A DNA stretch of 64,000 nucleotides from Tribonema minus (taxonomy: Eukaryota; Sar; Xanthophyceae; Tribonematales; Tribonemataceae), in NCBI GenBank assembly GCA_017506865.1, contig JAFCMP010000067.1, positions 124,001 to 188,000 on the forward strand, in the 5' to 3' direction. The position numbers were made by a program, and so were the translations under genes. The notes under the pieces were generated by a model, which saw nothing but the letters and a program-made list of their open reading frames with translations, had not been told where the DNA came from and did no database searches. Below, one piece after another: positions 12,401 to 25,500 of the stretch; positions within the stretch are counted from its first letter, which is position 1, and each line of letters opens with the position of its first letter.

Positions 12401-13539
12401 TCATCTCGATGCGCATTGATGATGAGTGATTGAGTGGGTGCCATTACGGCACATGCAGTCTGCTCCATGAACAACCGACTGCCCTTGCGCCGCCGCCCGT
12501 TCAACCGCGCTTGCCCGCACTGCGCTCCCGTGACCGCAGGAGTTCGCCATGGAGGGAGTTCGCCATGGAGGGCGCAGAACCCTGCGCCAACCCCAATGCT
12601 GAGCACTGATTCAGCGCATGCTATTCAACACTTGACGGCACATGCAGACTGCACTCGAGAGCTCGCCGATGAACCAATTCCCGTCACGCCGCTGCCCGGC
12701 TGCTCCCGCGTACATCTACTCCCGTGACCGCAGGAGTTCGCCATGGAGGGCGCGGACGCGCGCGCGAAGCACGAGGCCGCCGTGCTCAAGAGCCGCAACC
12801 GCGAGCTGCGCCAGCTCTTCGCGTCCGGCGTCGGCTGCCACCACGCCGGCATGCTGCGCTCGGACAGGTAGGCGGAGCGGCCGGCGGCGGCAGCTGAGCC
12901 GCGCTGCGCGTGCCGCGCGCTCGTTGCGAAGCGCGCCCTCCATGTGGTTCTGGCACTGGAGGGAGGGTTGCTGCATTGAAAGTTTCAATTCTTCTGCTGC
13001 GCCTGCATGCAGCGCGGCGAGCCAACCCCTTTCAGGCCGCATTGCATGTAGTTCTGAATAACGAGCGTCGCGCGCCGTCAAAAGCGCTGGGGCCGGACGG
13101 GCGACCCGTGCAGCGCGGCTCCGCTGCCCCATGTACACCGTCGATGGCGTTATGTGTGCACGCGCGCTCCGGTGGCGAGCCCGCTGACTACTCTGCTTTC
13201 TCTTCTTTGTACTACTTTGAACAGATAGAAACAGCAGGGGCAGCTCCCCCCCCCCCCCCCCCCCCCCCCAGCACGTGGTGAAACCCCGGGCGCAGATCGT
13301 GCAGGTCGCTGTAGTCGTGCAGAGGGCTGTCGTGCTGCGGAGCTCACCCTTGCCTTCGCGGCGTTCGCCGCGCCTCCTTCCGCGCCGCCGGGCGCTCATG
13401 CAGCGTGCTGTCTTGATCATGGTTCGCGGACAACGCTCAACGACCTCTGTGCGCAGTGCCTGCTGCTGCCGCCGCTGGCTCCACGCGCGCGCCGCACAGT
13501 GCGCTCACGGAGCGCGCCTTTGAATACGGCGCCCTACGC

Positions 13540-13576
<37 letters not shown>

Positions 13577-16500
13577 GCGCCGCCGGACGCTTACGCAGCG
13601 TGCTCACCTTAGAGGAAGGGAAAAAAACACAGTTTGCGCACAACGCTCAACGAAATCTGTGCGCTGCGTCCGCCGCCACCGCTGCCTCCGCGCAGGGTGC
13701 TCACAAAGCGCGCCTCTGAGGACGGCGGCCTGCGCCTGCTGCTGACGCAGCGTGCTCGCCTGTAAGAGAAAACATGATTTTTTGCGCGCAACGCTCAATA
13801 ACTTCTGTGGGCGGTGCCCGCTGCCGCCGCTGCCTCCGTTGCAGGGGGCTCACGGAGCGCGCCTTTGAGGACGGCGGCCTGCGCCTGCTGGTGTGCACGG
13901 CGACGCTCGCGTGGGGTGTCAACCTGCCCGCGCACACCGTCATCATCAAGGGCACCGAGGTGAGCGCCTTAGGGTTAGGGTGAGGGTTTAGAGTTGGGAT
14001 TAGGTTTACGGTTAGGTTTAGGGTTAGGGTTAGGGTGCTAGGCGCGCGGCATCGGCGCAGCGGAGGGGCTGCTCGAGCGCGAAGGGCTCAAGTGCAAGAG
14101 TGATGGTGTCGCTGGGTTATGTTCTATTCAGGATGGTACAGAAACATACAGAAGGCCTACACCAATAACCCAAGGCGCTATCAGAACGCAGCATGTAGTG
14201 CCGCCGAGCAGTGCGTCGCTGCACACCTATGTACACCAACACCCCAAGGCGGTAGGCCTATCAGAACACAGCGTGTAATGGCGTCGAGCAACGCGGTGCT
14301 GCAGAAGGGCTGGTCTCGCTTCACCTCGCCCAGCAGCGCTCAATCACCGCGCAGCGGTAACCCTGATGTTACATAGCCCAAAACGGCGCGACAGCACCCC
14401 TGGCACCGATTGGTTTGTACAACTGTGTTTAGGCTTTGTATATGCCTGGAAAGTTGGAGCATCAGAACGGCACTAATGAAAACTTCAGTCGTCAGAGACA
14501 AAACAAAACAAGGAGGCACTCTGACCAGCGACTCGCGCCCGGTTTTCAACCGCTCGTCGCGCAGTGTACAATCACAACAATCACTGCGCAGCACGGCGCA
14601 ACAGCGGCCCTGGCACCTGTCTGAGGCACTCTGAGTGCTGACTCGCGCACAAACTTCTACCGCTCGTCCATCGCGCAGGTGTACAACCCGGAGAAGGGCG
14701 GCGCGGAGGACCTGAGCATCCTCGACGTGCTGCAGATCTTCGGGCGCGCCGGGCGGCCGCAGTACGACACGTCCGGCGAGGCCATCCTCATCACCACGCA
14801 CAAAGTATGGATGGCGGCGGTCATCGACTCACCTGCTGTTGCCGTGACCACAGGCTTTGCGTAACTATGATCAGAAATAAACCTGGGTGAACTTGTTGAC
14901 GAAATGCGGATGTATACGCCTGAAGGTGCCTCAGGGTTAAGTTTAGGTAGCCCTAACCTAACCCTAACCCTAACTTAGCACTCAACGACTGGCGAGGCCA
15001 TCCTCATCACCACGAACAAGGCATGGCAGCAGTCATCAATCTCAGTACCTTCAATGCTGCGGCCTCGAGCTCATGCTCCAATGGCCACGAAAGAACTGCG
15101 TAGAACTTGTAAATGGCAGATGAAGTACCTGGAATACTCAGCGTCGAACGGCAGAACGGGCAGCCGCAGTACGACACGTCCGGCGAGGCCACCCTCATCA
15201 CCACGCGCAAGGCACGGACAGGGCAGCGGTCGTCGATTCACCTCTTTTTACCGCTGTCACGAGTCCTTTGACCAGAAACAACTGGGTGAAGTGTATAAAA
15301 ATGGGGATGACATACCTGAAATGTCAACACATGTCGTCGGCGTCTAATGGCAATGAGTTAAGTGCCGCCACGCAGACTCGGTAGCGTCGTTTGACGCTTG
15401 CTGTTGCCGTGCGACGTCGCTCATTGCTGCCTTACGACGTGCCTGTCTCGAAGATCAGCTCGTGCCAGGCTTTGAGTTGAGCTGCGCGCACAACGCCGCG
15501 TCAGTATAAAAAAACTGCTTCGATGACGTCTTGCGTAACTGCCTGCAACTGTCAATGCCTCCACCGCTGCCTGGCGCTCCTTGCGCGCACGACGCCGATT
15601 TACTTCAACCTTGCAGTAGACATAACATGAGTGAGTGCCTGTGACTGCAATGTGCTGCGCCGCGCAGAGCCGCGACCACCACCTGGCACTGCTCGCGCGC
15701 GCAACGCCGATGCACTCCAACTTCACAACACCATATGCGTAACCAACCGCCTGTAACTGTCATGCGCCGTGCAGAGCCTCGACCGCTACCTGGCGCTGCT
15801 CGCGCGCGCGACGCCGGTCCAACTTCAATAATCATTGCGTAACTGCCTGTAACTGTCATGCGCCGCGCAGAGCTTCGACCGCTACCTGGCGCTGGTGGCG
15901 TGCGCGACGCCGATCGAGTCCAACTTCATCGACTGTCACGCCATTTGAGTCCAATTTCATCAACTGTCACCAACATACTGATCGAGTCCAATTTCATCAA
16001 GACATCGTGCCTAACTGCCTGTCACTATCATATCACTGTCATGTGCAGAGCCTCGACCGCTACCTGGCGCTGCTCGCGCGCGCGACGCCAATTGAGTCCA
16101 ACTTCATCAAGGCGCTGGAGGACCACCTCAACGCGGAGGTGGCGGCGGGCACGGTCACCAACGTCCGGGAGGCGGTCATGTGGCTCAGCTACACGTACCT
16201 GTACGTGCGCATGCAGAAGAACCCGATGGCGTACGGTGCGTGGCAGCGCCGAGTCGAAGTTGGAGTCCCTCGTTCGTGCACCGCCTGCTCGCGCGCGTGC
16301 GTGCGTCACAGCCCTTGCAGCGAGTGGCAGCGCAAGGGGTGGTGCGAGTAGCTCGACGCGGGCGGGGGGGCGGGGGCAGCCCCGTCGTTTGTAGCAAGTT
16401 GAAGGCTTGAGCTTCAGTTCGCTGTTCCAGCGCTCACACGTGTCGCTGCGATTGGCACGTACGCAGGTGTGACAGATGACATGAAGCGCGGCCGTTCCGC

Positions 16501-19500
16501 TCGTGGAGGCAGAGGTTGACAGATCGTGCACGGAGCGCCGCTGTGATCGACCTCTTCTCAAATGAACACACACCGCCTTGCACGATTCCCACCGATCTGT
16601 ACCCCGCCCCCCCCCCCCCCCCCCCGCGTCACCCCCCAGGCATCAAGCTGGCGGACGCGGAGGCGGATCCGCGCGCGGAGCAGCGCCGCAAAAAGCTCAT
16701 CCTCGACGCGGCCGCTGTTCTGGACGACCGCCGCATGATCCGCTACGACGCGCAGAGCGGCAACCTCGCGTCCACGGACCTCGGCCGCGCCGCGAGCCAC
16801 TTCTACATACAGCACGAAAGCGTCTTCCGCTTCAACAAGGGGATGAAGGTGGGGGGCGGGGGGGGGCGGTGGGAGCGTGTGCGTGCACGTGTCTCTGCGC
16901 GCTGAGTGTCGGTCCCGTGTGCGCGGGCGTACGCGGTGTGGTGGCGGGCGTTCTCGGAGGAGGAACGTCACTTGCTGTTGATGTGTTGCTGTTGAAGTGT
17001 CGACCCCCTGTCGTCGGGAGTGTCCATTGAGCTCGCTGCCATGGACATTGGCCGCACCGCCCCCTTCACGCGTGCGCATGGGCAGCGTCAGGGCGGACTG
17101 GCTGTGTTCTGGCCAGGGTGTCAAGGCGGGCGGGGGCGGGCTGCGCTCGCATCTGTCTGCGCGCAGCAGTTGCGTTCGCCCGAGCGCTGCAGCACGCATG
17201 CTGTACTCACATCCATGCACAGTGGTAACTGCACACGCCAGTGGAGCGTCACCAGTTCCGCCGCGGACCTTGGCCGAAACGCGCGAACGCGCTTTGAGCG
17301 GGGCACGAGAGCACGGCCAGGCGCGTGTTGACGCGGGGCATTTGTGGGGTGCGACCCTCTCGGTGTGCGTGCGCGCAGCGCCGATATGCACTTGAAGATA
17401 CGAGCACGGCGTGCTTGCGGCACTTCACAAGTGCACATGCAAGGCGTCCCTGTCTGCAGAAAACAACCTCAAGGCGAGATTGTGGCTTGAGAAGGCTTGG
17501 ATGGGCCCTAATTACCCGCCCCTCCCCCCGCCCGCCCCCCCATATGCCCGCGCCAATGTGCACTCCCCTCCTGATGCGACACCGGCTCACTGCTGCGCCC
17601 CCCCGTTTTCCCTTGCGCCGCCGCGTCCGCGCGCAGCAACAAATGAACGACGCCGCTGTGGTGGCGCTGGTGTGCCTCGCCAGCGAGTTTGACCAGATAC
17701 GCGTGCGCCCCGAGGAGCTGAAGGACCTGGACGATATGAGGGCCAGGTGCGTCACAAAGTCTCTGTCGTACGTGTGGCAGGGCTCAGCGATGTATGCGTG
17801 ACAGCGCTCTGCTGTTGCAAGGACCGCGACGACCTCAGGGCCAGGTGCGTCGCGCTCCCACGCGCACGCGCGTGCTCGATGCATGCGTGACAGCGCTCTG
17901 TTGTTGTAGTGCTCAGCAGGTGACGCGCAGTCGCTCTCTGGCACGCCGCGCGCGGTCAAAGAGGGGGGGGGGTGTCATGGCAGGGGTACTGAGGGCAGCG
18001 AGAGCGTCGCCGTGTGTGCTGCTGCGTTAGGGTTAGGGATAAGGTTCATCTAGCCCTCGCCCTACATCTTCGCTGGGGTTGCGGGACCGTTGGCGATCGG
18101 GAGGGTGCACTGGGGTGATTCTGCTAGGCGCTCTGGTTACCATCTCTGAATGTCAATGCTGGTACCCGCGAGGGGACACGAGTGCTAGCAGGCGCGCAGT
18201 CGTGCGCTGTCTTGCGCAGCAGCGCTGACCAGCGGCGCTGATCACTGACCCGGGCAGCAGCAGTGCCCAGTGGAGCGCGCCCAGCACGGCGATCGGCGCG
18301 CTGGCGGCGCATGCTAGATGGCGGTCTCGACGAGTGCGCGACGAATCGCCGCGCCTGCACTGCTCCTGCAGCATCATCTTGCATGCCTGTGGAGGAGGCT
18401 GGGCTTGTAGCGGGCCCCTGAGTACATGATCGCGCAGGGGGCCGTCGCCGAGATGTTGTTTGCACGTTGTGTCCTGTGAGCGGCGCCAGACTGGGCCAGG
18501 GCAGTCGTCGCCATCTGTGACGGCTCGGTTGCGCCTTGCTGCCGCCGACCATTTCACTCCCCCCCCCCCCCCCGTCTCCCCCCCCACATGTGCACCTCAA
18601 TCCCCCCCTCCCATCATTCAGGACGTCAGGCAGCGTTGGCCATACTCGGCGCCAGCGCAGGCCCCTGTCTCATGTCGCGGCGAGTCCGGCATGAGCACGA
18701 GCGCCACCACACGTTCCGTTGGAGGAGTCAGCGCCGTGTGCGCGTCCCGCACAGTGCGTCGCGGCCAATGATGAAGCCCCCCCCCCCCCCCCGGTCCCTG
18801 CCCCATCGCATTTGCCGCTGCGTGTACACCGCGCGCCCGTCACCGCACCTGAAACTGCCATCGATCCTGGCGGTAGTCCCCCATTCTTGTTCGCGCTGCC
18901 TTTTTTTCGCTTGCCTCGTCGCTGAGAGTCCGACTGTAGAATCCTCGTCACAACGCCCTTCCTCGACGAGTCTAACTGAAGTAGTTGCGAAGTAAGCCTC
19001 TTTTTGTGACCCCCCGTTTCCCCTCATGAAAACCCCTGTTGTGCGCGCAGCTGCCCGCTGGACATCAAGGCGCCGCTGGACGACTCGGCGGGCAAGGTCA
19101 ACGTGCTGCTGCAGAGCCACATCTCCAACCAGCGCTCCGCCAACTTCACGCTCGTCAGGTACGTAACCGCCGCGAGCACCGACGCGCCGGAGTCGTTTGA
19201 TGTTGTCCGACGCATCATCACATGAACTTACAACTTCAAAATTGAGTTGGCGATTGGCTGACGACATGTAGCGGAAGCGCTGGCGTGCCATTGCATCGAC
19301 GCGCAGCTTCAGGCAGCGCTGCTGCTTTCCTGAAGGTGCGGTGTCTGCCGTGAGTCAGCGACGGCCCTGAGATCAGGGTTTGCTCTCCCTTGCAGCGCCA
19401 CGAGACCGGTGCGAGGGGGGCGCTATGGCAGGTGCACGAGGTACGCGCCCGTGCGCAGCAGCTGCGCAGCGCCGCCGCCTCCCCACCGAGACACTGACGC

Positions 19501-22500
19501 CGTGCATCCGCATGTGCCGCGCTGACAGTCACTCATTACCTGCAGCAACTGCCACATGGTGACCCACCCCCCCTGCGGGCCCCCCCTCGCGCTGTGTGTA
19601 GCCCGCCGCCGCCGCAGGCGTCCACGCACGCCGGGGGCGGCCTGTGAGGCGCCCATGTCGCTACGGGAGGGTCCAGCTGTCTGCGGTGCTGAGCGCCGCC
19701 CTGTGACACCCATTCACGTTCGGCGGCGGCATGAGCACACTCAGACCGCCGTCGCACAGGGGGGTGCTCCGCCTCGCATACGCGCTGAGCACCAGCCGTT
19801 GAAGTTGCTCAGCATGGAGTGCATCAGCAGCACTCCCCCCCCCCCCCCCTCCCCCCGCCCCCGCCCCGCCCCCATGCAAACCGGCTGCACACGGCGCGCG
19901 ACGCCGGAACAGCATCACAACCGCTCACGGACACCTCGCGCGCTACGCTGCCCCCCGCCCCTCCGCCCCTCGCTCCGCGCGCGCAGCGACGGCAACTACA
20001 TTGCGCAGAACGCGGGGCGCGTGTCGCGCGCGCTCTTCGAGATCGCGCTGCGCAAGGGCTGGTCGTCGCTCGCGCGCCGCCTGCTCGAGCTGAGCAAGGC
20101 CATCGACCGGCGCACGTGGTGGACAATGACGCCGCTGCGCCAGTTCGGCGGTGAGTTCGCGGAGCGCTGCTGCGGGGGGTAGGTATGCATCGCCTTTGCA
20201 AGCAGAGGCAGCCCTGTTGCTGTACAAGGGCGCTGTCTTGCAGTGCGCCACGCTCAGCATGCTGTGTCCCATGCCCCGCAGGCGATGTGCGAATTTCTTA
20301 CACAAATCACAAGTATCTCAGTGCTCAGCCACGTACCCCTTGCCGGTGCGCCGTTTGCAGGCGACCTCCCGTTCTCCGTCCTGGAGGCGCTGGACGGCAC
20401 GCGCCTGGACGCGCTGCTGGAGATGGGCGCCAATGAGGTCGGCGACCTGTGCCGCGTGCACAGGCTGGGCGAGAAGGCAAGGAACATTCAAAATTGGAAG
20501 TACACGAAAAGGCCTACCGAACACGCGAGACCTTTCCATACTGAGCACCCATGCCTCGAATGAGATGGGCGCCAATGAGGTCAGCGACCTGTGCCGCGTG
20601 CACAGGCTGGGCGAGAAGGCAAGGACGCCCCCCACCCCCCCCTCATTGTGGTGTGCAGTGCTCAGCATCAGCAGCTGCGGCGAGTGTGGCGTGCAGCGCT
20701 CGGCAGCAGCCTACATGTATTGCGCAGAGCGCGCGGCGGCAGTGTGAATGCATTGTGCAGGGCCTTTCAAGTGCAGCTCTTGGTGTGTTGCGTGCAGCGG
20801 TCGGCAGCAGCGTGTTGAACTTGAGGTCGCGCGGTGACGCAGGCGGTGTTGTGTGTCAGCGCAGTGCAGAGCAGCTGCACAGGTGAGTCGGACCACTGCA
20901 CTCTAGGCTGGCGGAACGTGGCACACAAACGTGGTGGATGCAGAAGGAGTCTGCAGCTTCGCTCACCGCGTGCCGGCCAGGTCAATCCCTAACCCTAACC
21001 TCAAGGCGTTAATCCCAACTCTGACCCTAATCCTACCCCTAACCCATAGCGGCAGCACTCAGATGGCAGGAGTCTGCGGTCCGCTGTCTTTCAGCTCTAC
21101 CGGAGCGCCGCTCGACGCCGCGGCAAGTGCAGGCGCGCTGCTGCTGCTGCTGCCCCGTCACGCGGCCCGCCGGCCCTGCGCAGCGCGTCCCGCGCTCACG
21201 TGCTCGTTTCAATGTAATTTTTCCAACGTTTCGTTGTCATCGCCGTTTCGCGACCCCCGCGCGCGCGCACCCCCGCCGCGCTCGCCGCAACGCCCCGCGC
21301 CGGCACCTGGAAATTTGCACTATCCGCGCATGAGCCGCGCCTCACGCGCACCGCCCGCGCGCTCTTCCGCCGCCGCCGCCGCCGCCCGCCGCTGCTGCTG
21401 CGCCGCGCGCGCGCCCTCTCCGCAGGTCCTGCACCTGGCGCAGCGCCTGCCGCGCGTGTCCGTGCGCGCGGCGGTGCAGCCGGTGACGCGCGGCGTGCTG
21501 CGCGTCACGCTCACCGTCGCGGCGGCGTTCGAGTGGCACGACCGCATGCACGGGACGTCCGAGCCGTGGTGGATCTGGGTTGAAGATGCGGACTGCGAGG
21601 TGCGTTTTTTTATTTAATTTAATTCTGTAGCGCTCCCGCCGAGAGTCCGCGTCAAGTCGCCTTGATTCTTGACTTCTCTTTCGATCTGTTTTGACGAGGC
21701 GCTTGCGTGTGCTGCATGGAAGCGCCATTGAGTGGTAGATGCAGAATATGTGAGTGATGGATGCAATCTGTCGCGTCCATGGTGGATTTGGGGTGGAGAT
21801 GCAGTTGTGAGGTGCGTGTTCAGAGCGCTGCCGCTTCCGCTGAGAGCCTGCGCGAGAGCGTCTTGATTGTCGACTCCTCTCTCGCTCTGTGCGACAGGGC
21901 GCTTGCGTGCACTGCATGGAAGAGCCATGAGTGGTAGGACTGATGCGTGTGCATTCAGGACATCACAGGGCGCTTGCGTGCGCTGCGTAGGAGAGCCGCA
22001 AGACTTGGTACAACGTCGCACGCAAAACCAGGGGCTTAAGGAGTATACAGTAGCCCATGCTTTGCAACATGTGTCGCCATATTTCTGTGCATCGGGACAC
22101 CTGCTCCAGCGCGCGCCGCGCCGAACGAGCTACCAGGCATTCGTCGGCAGCTTCTCTCATGCCCAAAAATTCACAGCGTATCACATGCACAAACATGACA
22201 TCAGTGCGCTCTGACCCGCGATTCGCTCCGCTGCGTCTGTGCGCATCGTGCCGAGCGCTGTTGCACCGCGCAGCGCATCTACCACAGCGAGCACTTTGTG
22301 CTGCCCAAGCGCGGGCGCCACAGCGAGCACGTGCTGGCCTTCACCATACCCATCTTCGAGCCCAAGCCGCCGCAGTACTGGGTGAGGGCCATCAGCGACA
22401 GGTGAGCGATGCTTCCTGGTACGACAAAAAAGTCATAGTGAGGACTAGCGTTAAGAATAGGGCTGCATGTAGTTTGAGGGTTAAGGTGAGCTGCCGCAGT

Positions 22501-25500
22501 ACAGGGTGATGGCCATCAGCGACAGGTGAGCAGTGCTGCCTGCGCACGACACTGTGGGTCGGGGCTAGGATTAGGCTTAGGGTGAGGGCTGATGTAGCTT
22601 GACAGGTTAAGGTGAGCTGCCGCAGTGCAGGGTGAGGGCCATTAGCGACAGGTGAGCGATGCTTCCTGGTACGACAAAAAAAGTAATAGTGAGGGCTAGG
22701 GTTAAGAATAGGGCACACGACATTGCGGGTTAGGGCCCGGGTTAGGGTTAGGGTGAGGGCTGGTGTAGCTTTAGGGGTTAAGGTGAGCTGCCGCAGTGCA
22801 GGGTGAGGGCCATCAGCGACAGGTGAGCGGTGCTGCCTGGTACACAGTGTCAAAAGGGGACCAGGTGTAGGATGTGTACTTTTTGCACGTGCCAAATCAC
22901 ACCTGAAGCTGACAGGCAGCCAATGAGTGTTTTCACTCAAAAGCACAGCTGTAGTAGAGGCGATAGCTGGCAGACACAGTCTTGCGTGAAGGCCATCAGC
23001 GACAGGTGAGCGGTGCTACCTTGCACACGACATTGCGGTATTGAGGGTTAGGGCTAGGGTCAGGGTGAGTGTCCTCAGCTGCAGGTGAGCAATGCTGCCT
23101 ACAGCGCAACGATGTTGTAATTAGGGTTGAGCTCAGAGTTAGGGTCAGGTCAGGGTTACGGTTACCATTGGCGCCTGATGAGCGCGATGTCGCCTGGTAT
23201 GCAACAGTGCAGTTATGACGGTCAGGCTTAGGGTTGAAGTGCGAGTACGCAGCGACGGATGCGCTATGCTGCCTGTGCACAGCAGCATACATACTTAATG
23301 TAGCTCCTGGCACTAGTGTCAGGATTAGGGCTACAGTTACTTCAACTGCCCCTGCGCTCTCAAAATCTCATGCGCACTGATGTCGGATGCCGCTGAGCAG
23401 CTGAGCTGGCCCGATACAGCACTTGCGCCAGCCCGCACTTTGTTCCTGCTCACTGGGTCGCCCCTACTAAGCGCGTCCGTCCGTCGCGTTGCTGGGCGCC
23501 CCCGCAGCAGCGCTCAACCGCAAAACCTCCCAGCTATGGTGGCACACAGCCGAACCGTCCTCTCTCTGTGCACATCCATTCGTTGCATCGCTGCCAGAGA
23601 CGTAGCAGCGTTCAACCTCAAAGCTGCCCTGCCGTCCATCATGCGGCCGGAGGGGCGTGCCCCATCTAGCAGCGCTCAATCGCATAAAACCTTTTGTTGT
23701 CAGCTCAGAAGATTGCAACGCGCAGCCACGCTGCACTTGCTGCGCCCACCTCTGCAGCGCTGAACCTCACAACCGCCGCGCCCCCCCCCCCCCCCCCCCC
23801 ACGCCCCCTCCCGCGCCGCAGGTGGCTCGGCTGTGAGACCGTCGTGCCGATCTCGTTCAAGCACCTGCTGCTGCCGGAGCAGCACCCGTCGCACACGTCG
23901 CTGCTCGACCTCGCGCCGCTGCCGGTGACGGCGCTGCAGGACCCCGCCTTTGCGGCCGTCTTCCGCGGCTACACGCACTTCAACCCGATACAGGTGGGCG
24001 TGATGCGCGAGGGATGAGCGACCCGCGCGCACCCGAGGTTGCCTGCGACGCTGCATCGGCGCCTGAGCCTGTGAAAAGCTGTTCTCTTGCGTCATGTTCT
24101 TGAATGATTGTGTCGTCCGCAGCGCAGGAATGCAGTGCTACGGTGATGACTCTCTGTGCCATACCGCGTTGCCGTAGCTCCCCGTCGTCCGCGGCTGCAC
24201 GCACTTCAACCCAATACAGGCGGGCGCCCGCGCATGAGCGCCCCCCGCGCACCCGAGGTTGCCCCCGGCGCTGCATCTGAGCATCTGCAAGCTGTTCTCT
24301 TGCGTCCTATTCGTAGATGGTTGTGTGGTCCGCAGCGCATGGAATGCAGTGCAATGGTGATGACTCTCTGTGCCGCAACGCATTGCCCCCCCCCCCCCTC
24401 CCCCCCCCACACAGTCCTCACCCCTTCCCCGCTGTATACCTGCCCGCCCCCCGCTCGTTGCCCCCCCTCTTGCAGACGCAGCTGTTTCACGTGCTGTACC
24501 ACACGGACGCCAGCGTCCTGCTAGGGGCGCCGACGGGCAGCGGCAAGACGGCGGTCGCGGAGATCGCCGTGCTGCGCATGCTGCGCCAGTCCAGGCAGTG
24601 AGTGCCGAAGATTGGATGTCGTACTGTCTTTCTTGGGCATCAGAAGTGACCTCAGGCTCTGAGCAGGGACGCACTAGTTGCTCACTGTCTGTGCTTCTTT
24701 GTGCTGGGATTGTGCGTCATGCACAAGGAAGGTTCGTGAGGCCAGTTCTGTCGCTGCGGCAGTCTAGGCAGTGAGTGCGCGAGCGACGCTTGCAAGATCC
24801 ATACCTCTCAGCCTGTGCTGTTGACTGCAAGTTGGTGGAGCGTCCGCACGTTGCGACGCTTGCAAGATCCGTACCTCTCCGCCTGTGCCGTTGACTGCAA
24901 GTTGGTGGAGCATCCGCACATTGCGGCCACTGTGTCGTTGACTGCAAGTTGGGGGAGCATGCGCACATTGCGACCATACACGGCGGTAGCGGAGATTGCC
25001 GTGCTGCGCATGCTGCGGCAGTCCAGGCAGCGAGTGCCGAAGATTGGACGTCGTCGTGTCGTTCTTGAGCATCAGAAGCGACCTCAGACTCTGAGCACTG
25101 ACGTACTGCATGCTTGCTGTTTGCGCTTATTTATTTGGGTCGCACATGACGCATGTCGTACCTTCTCGCCGGCCGTATGTTCTCGCATGCGCACGCTGGG
25201 CATCCTGCAATGGGGCACAGCGCGCAGCGAGTACTGCAAGACTCGCGCCTCTCAAGCAGCACCGCCATTGTCTGCAAGCTGGTGGAGCAGCTACATGTGT
25301 GCGCAGGGCTGCGACACCGTGCACGATTAAGCTTTGAGCGGCCATTGAGAATTAGGGTTATGGTTAGGTCTTGCCCGCTTGCAGATCGTAGCAACATGGT
25401 ACTGTGCCCCAAGCCAGCAGCCCAGCCAGTAGGGCGGTTTGGGGCCAAGTTGTTCTAGCAGCAAGCAGTGCCCGACATCGCTGCGGCGTTTGCTCGCTGA

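Noticed and set aside
18557..18640. An additional helicase exon after the C tract and CATTCAG at 18557-18620
   Set aside because: The family alignment is continuous from exon 17 to exon 18 (MRA|SCPLDIK), leaving no residues for another exon.
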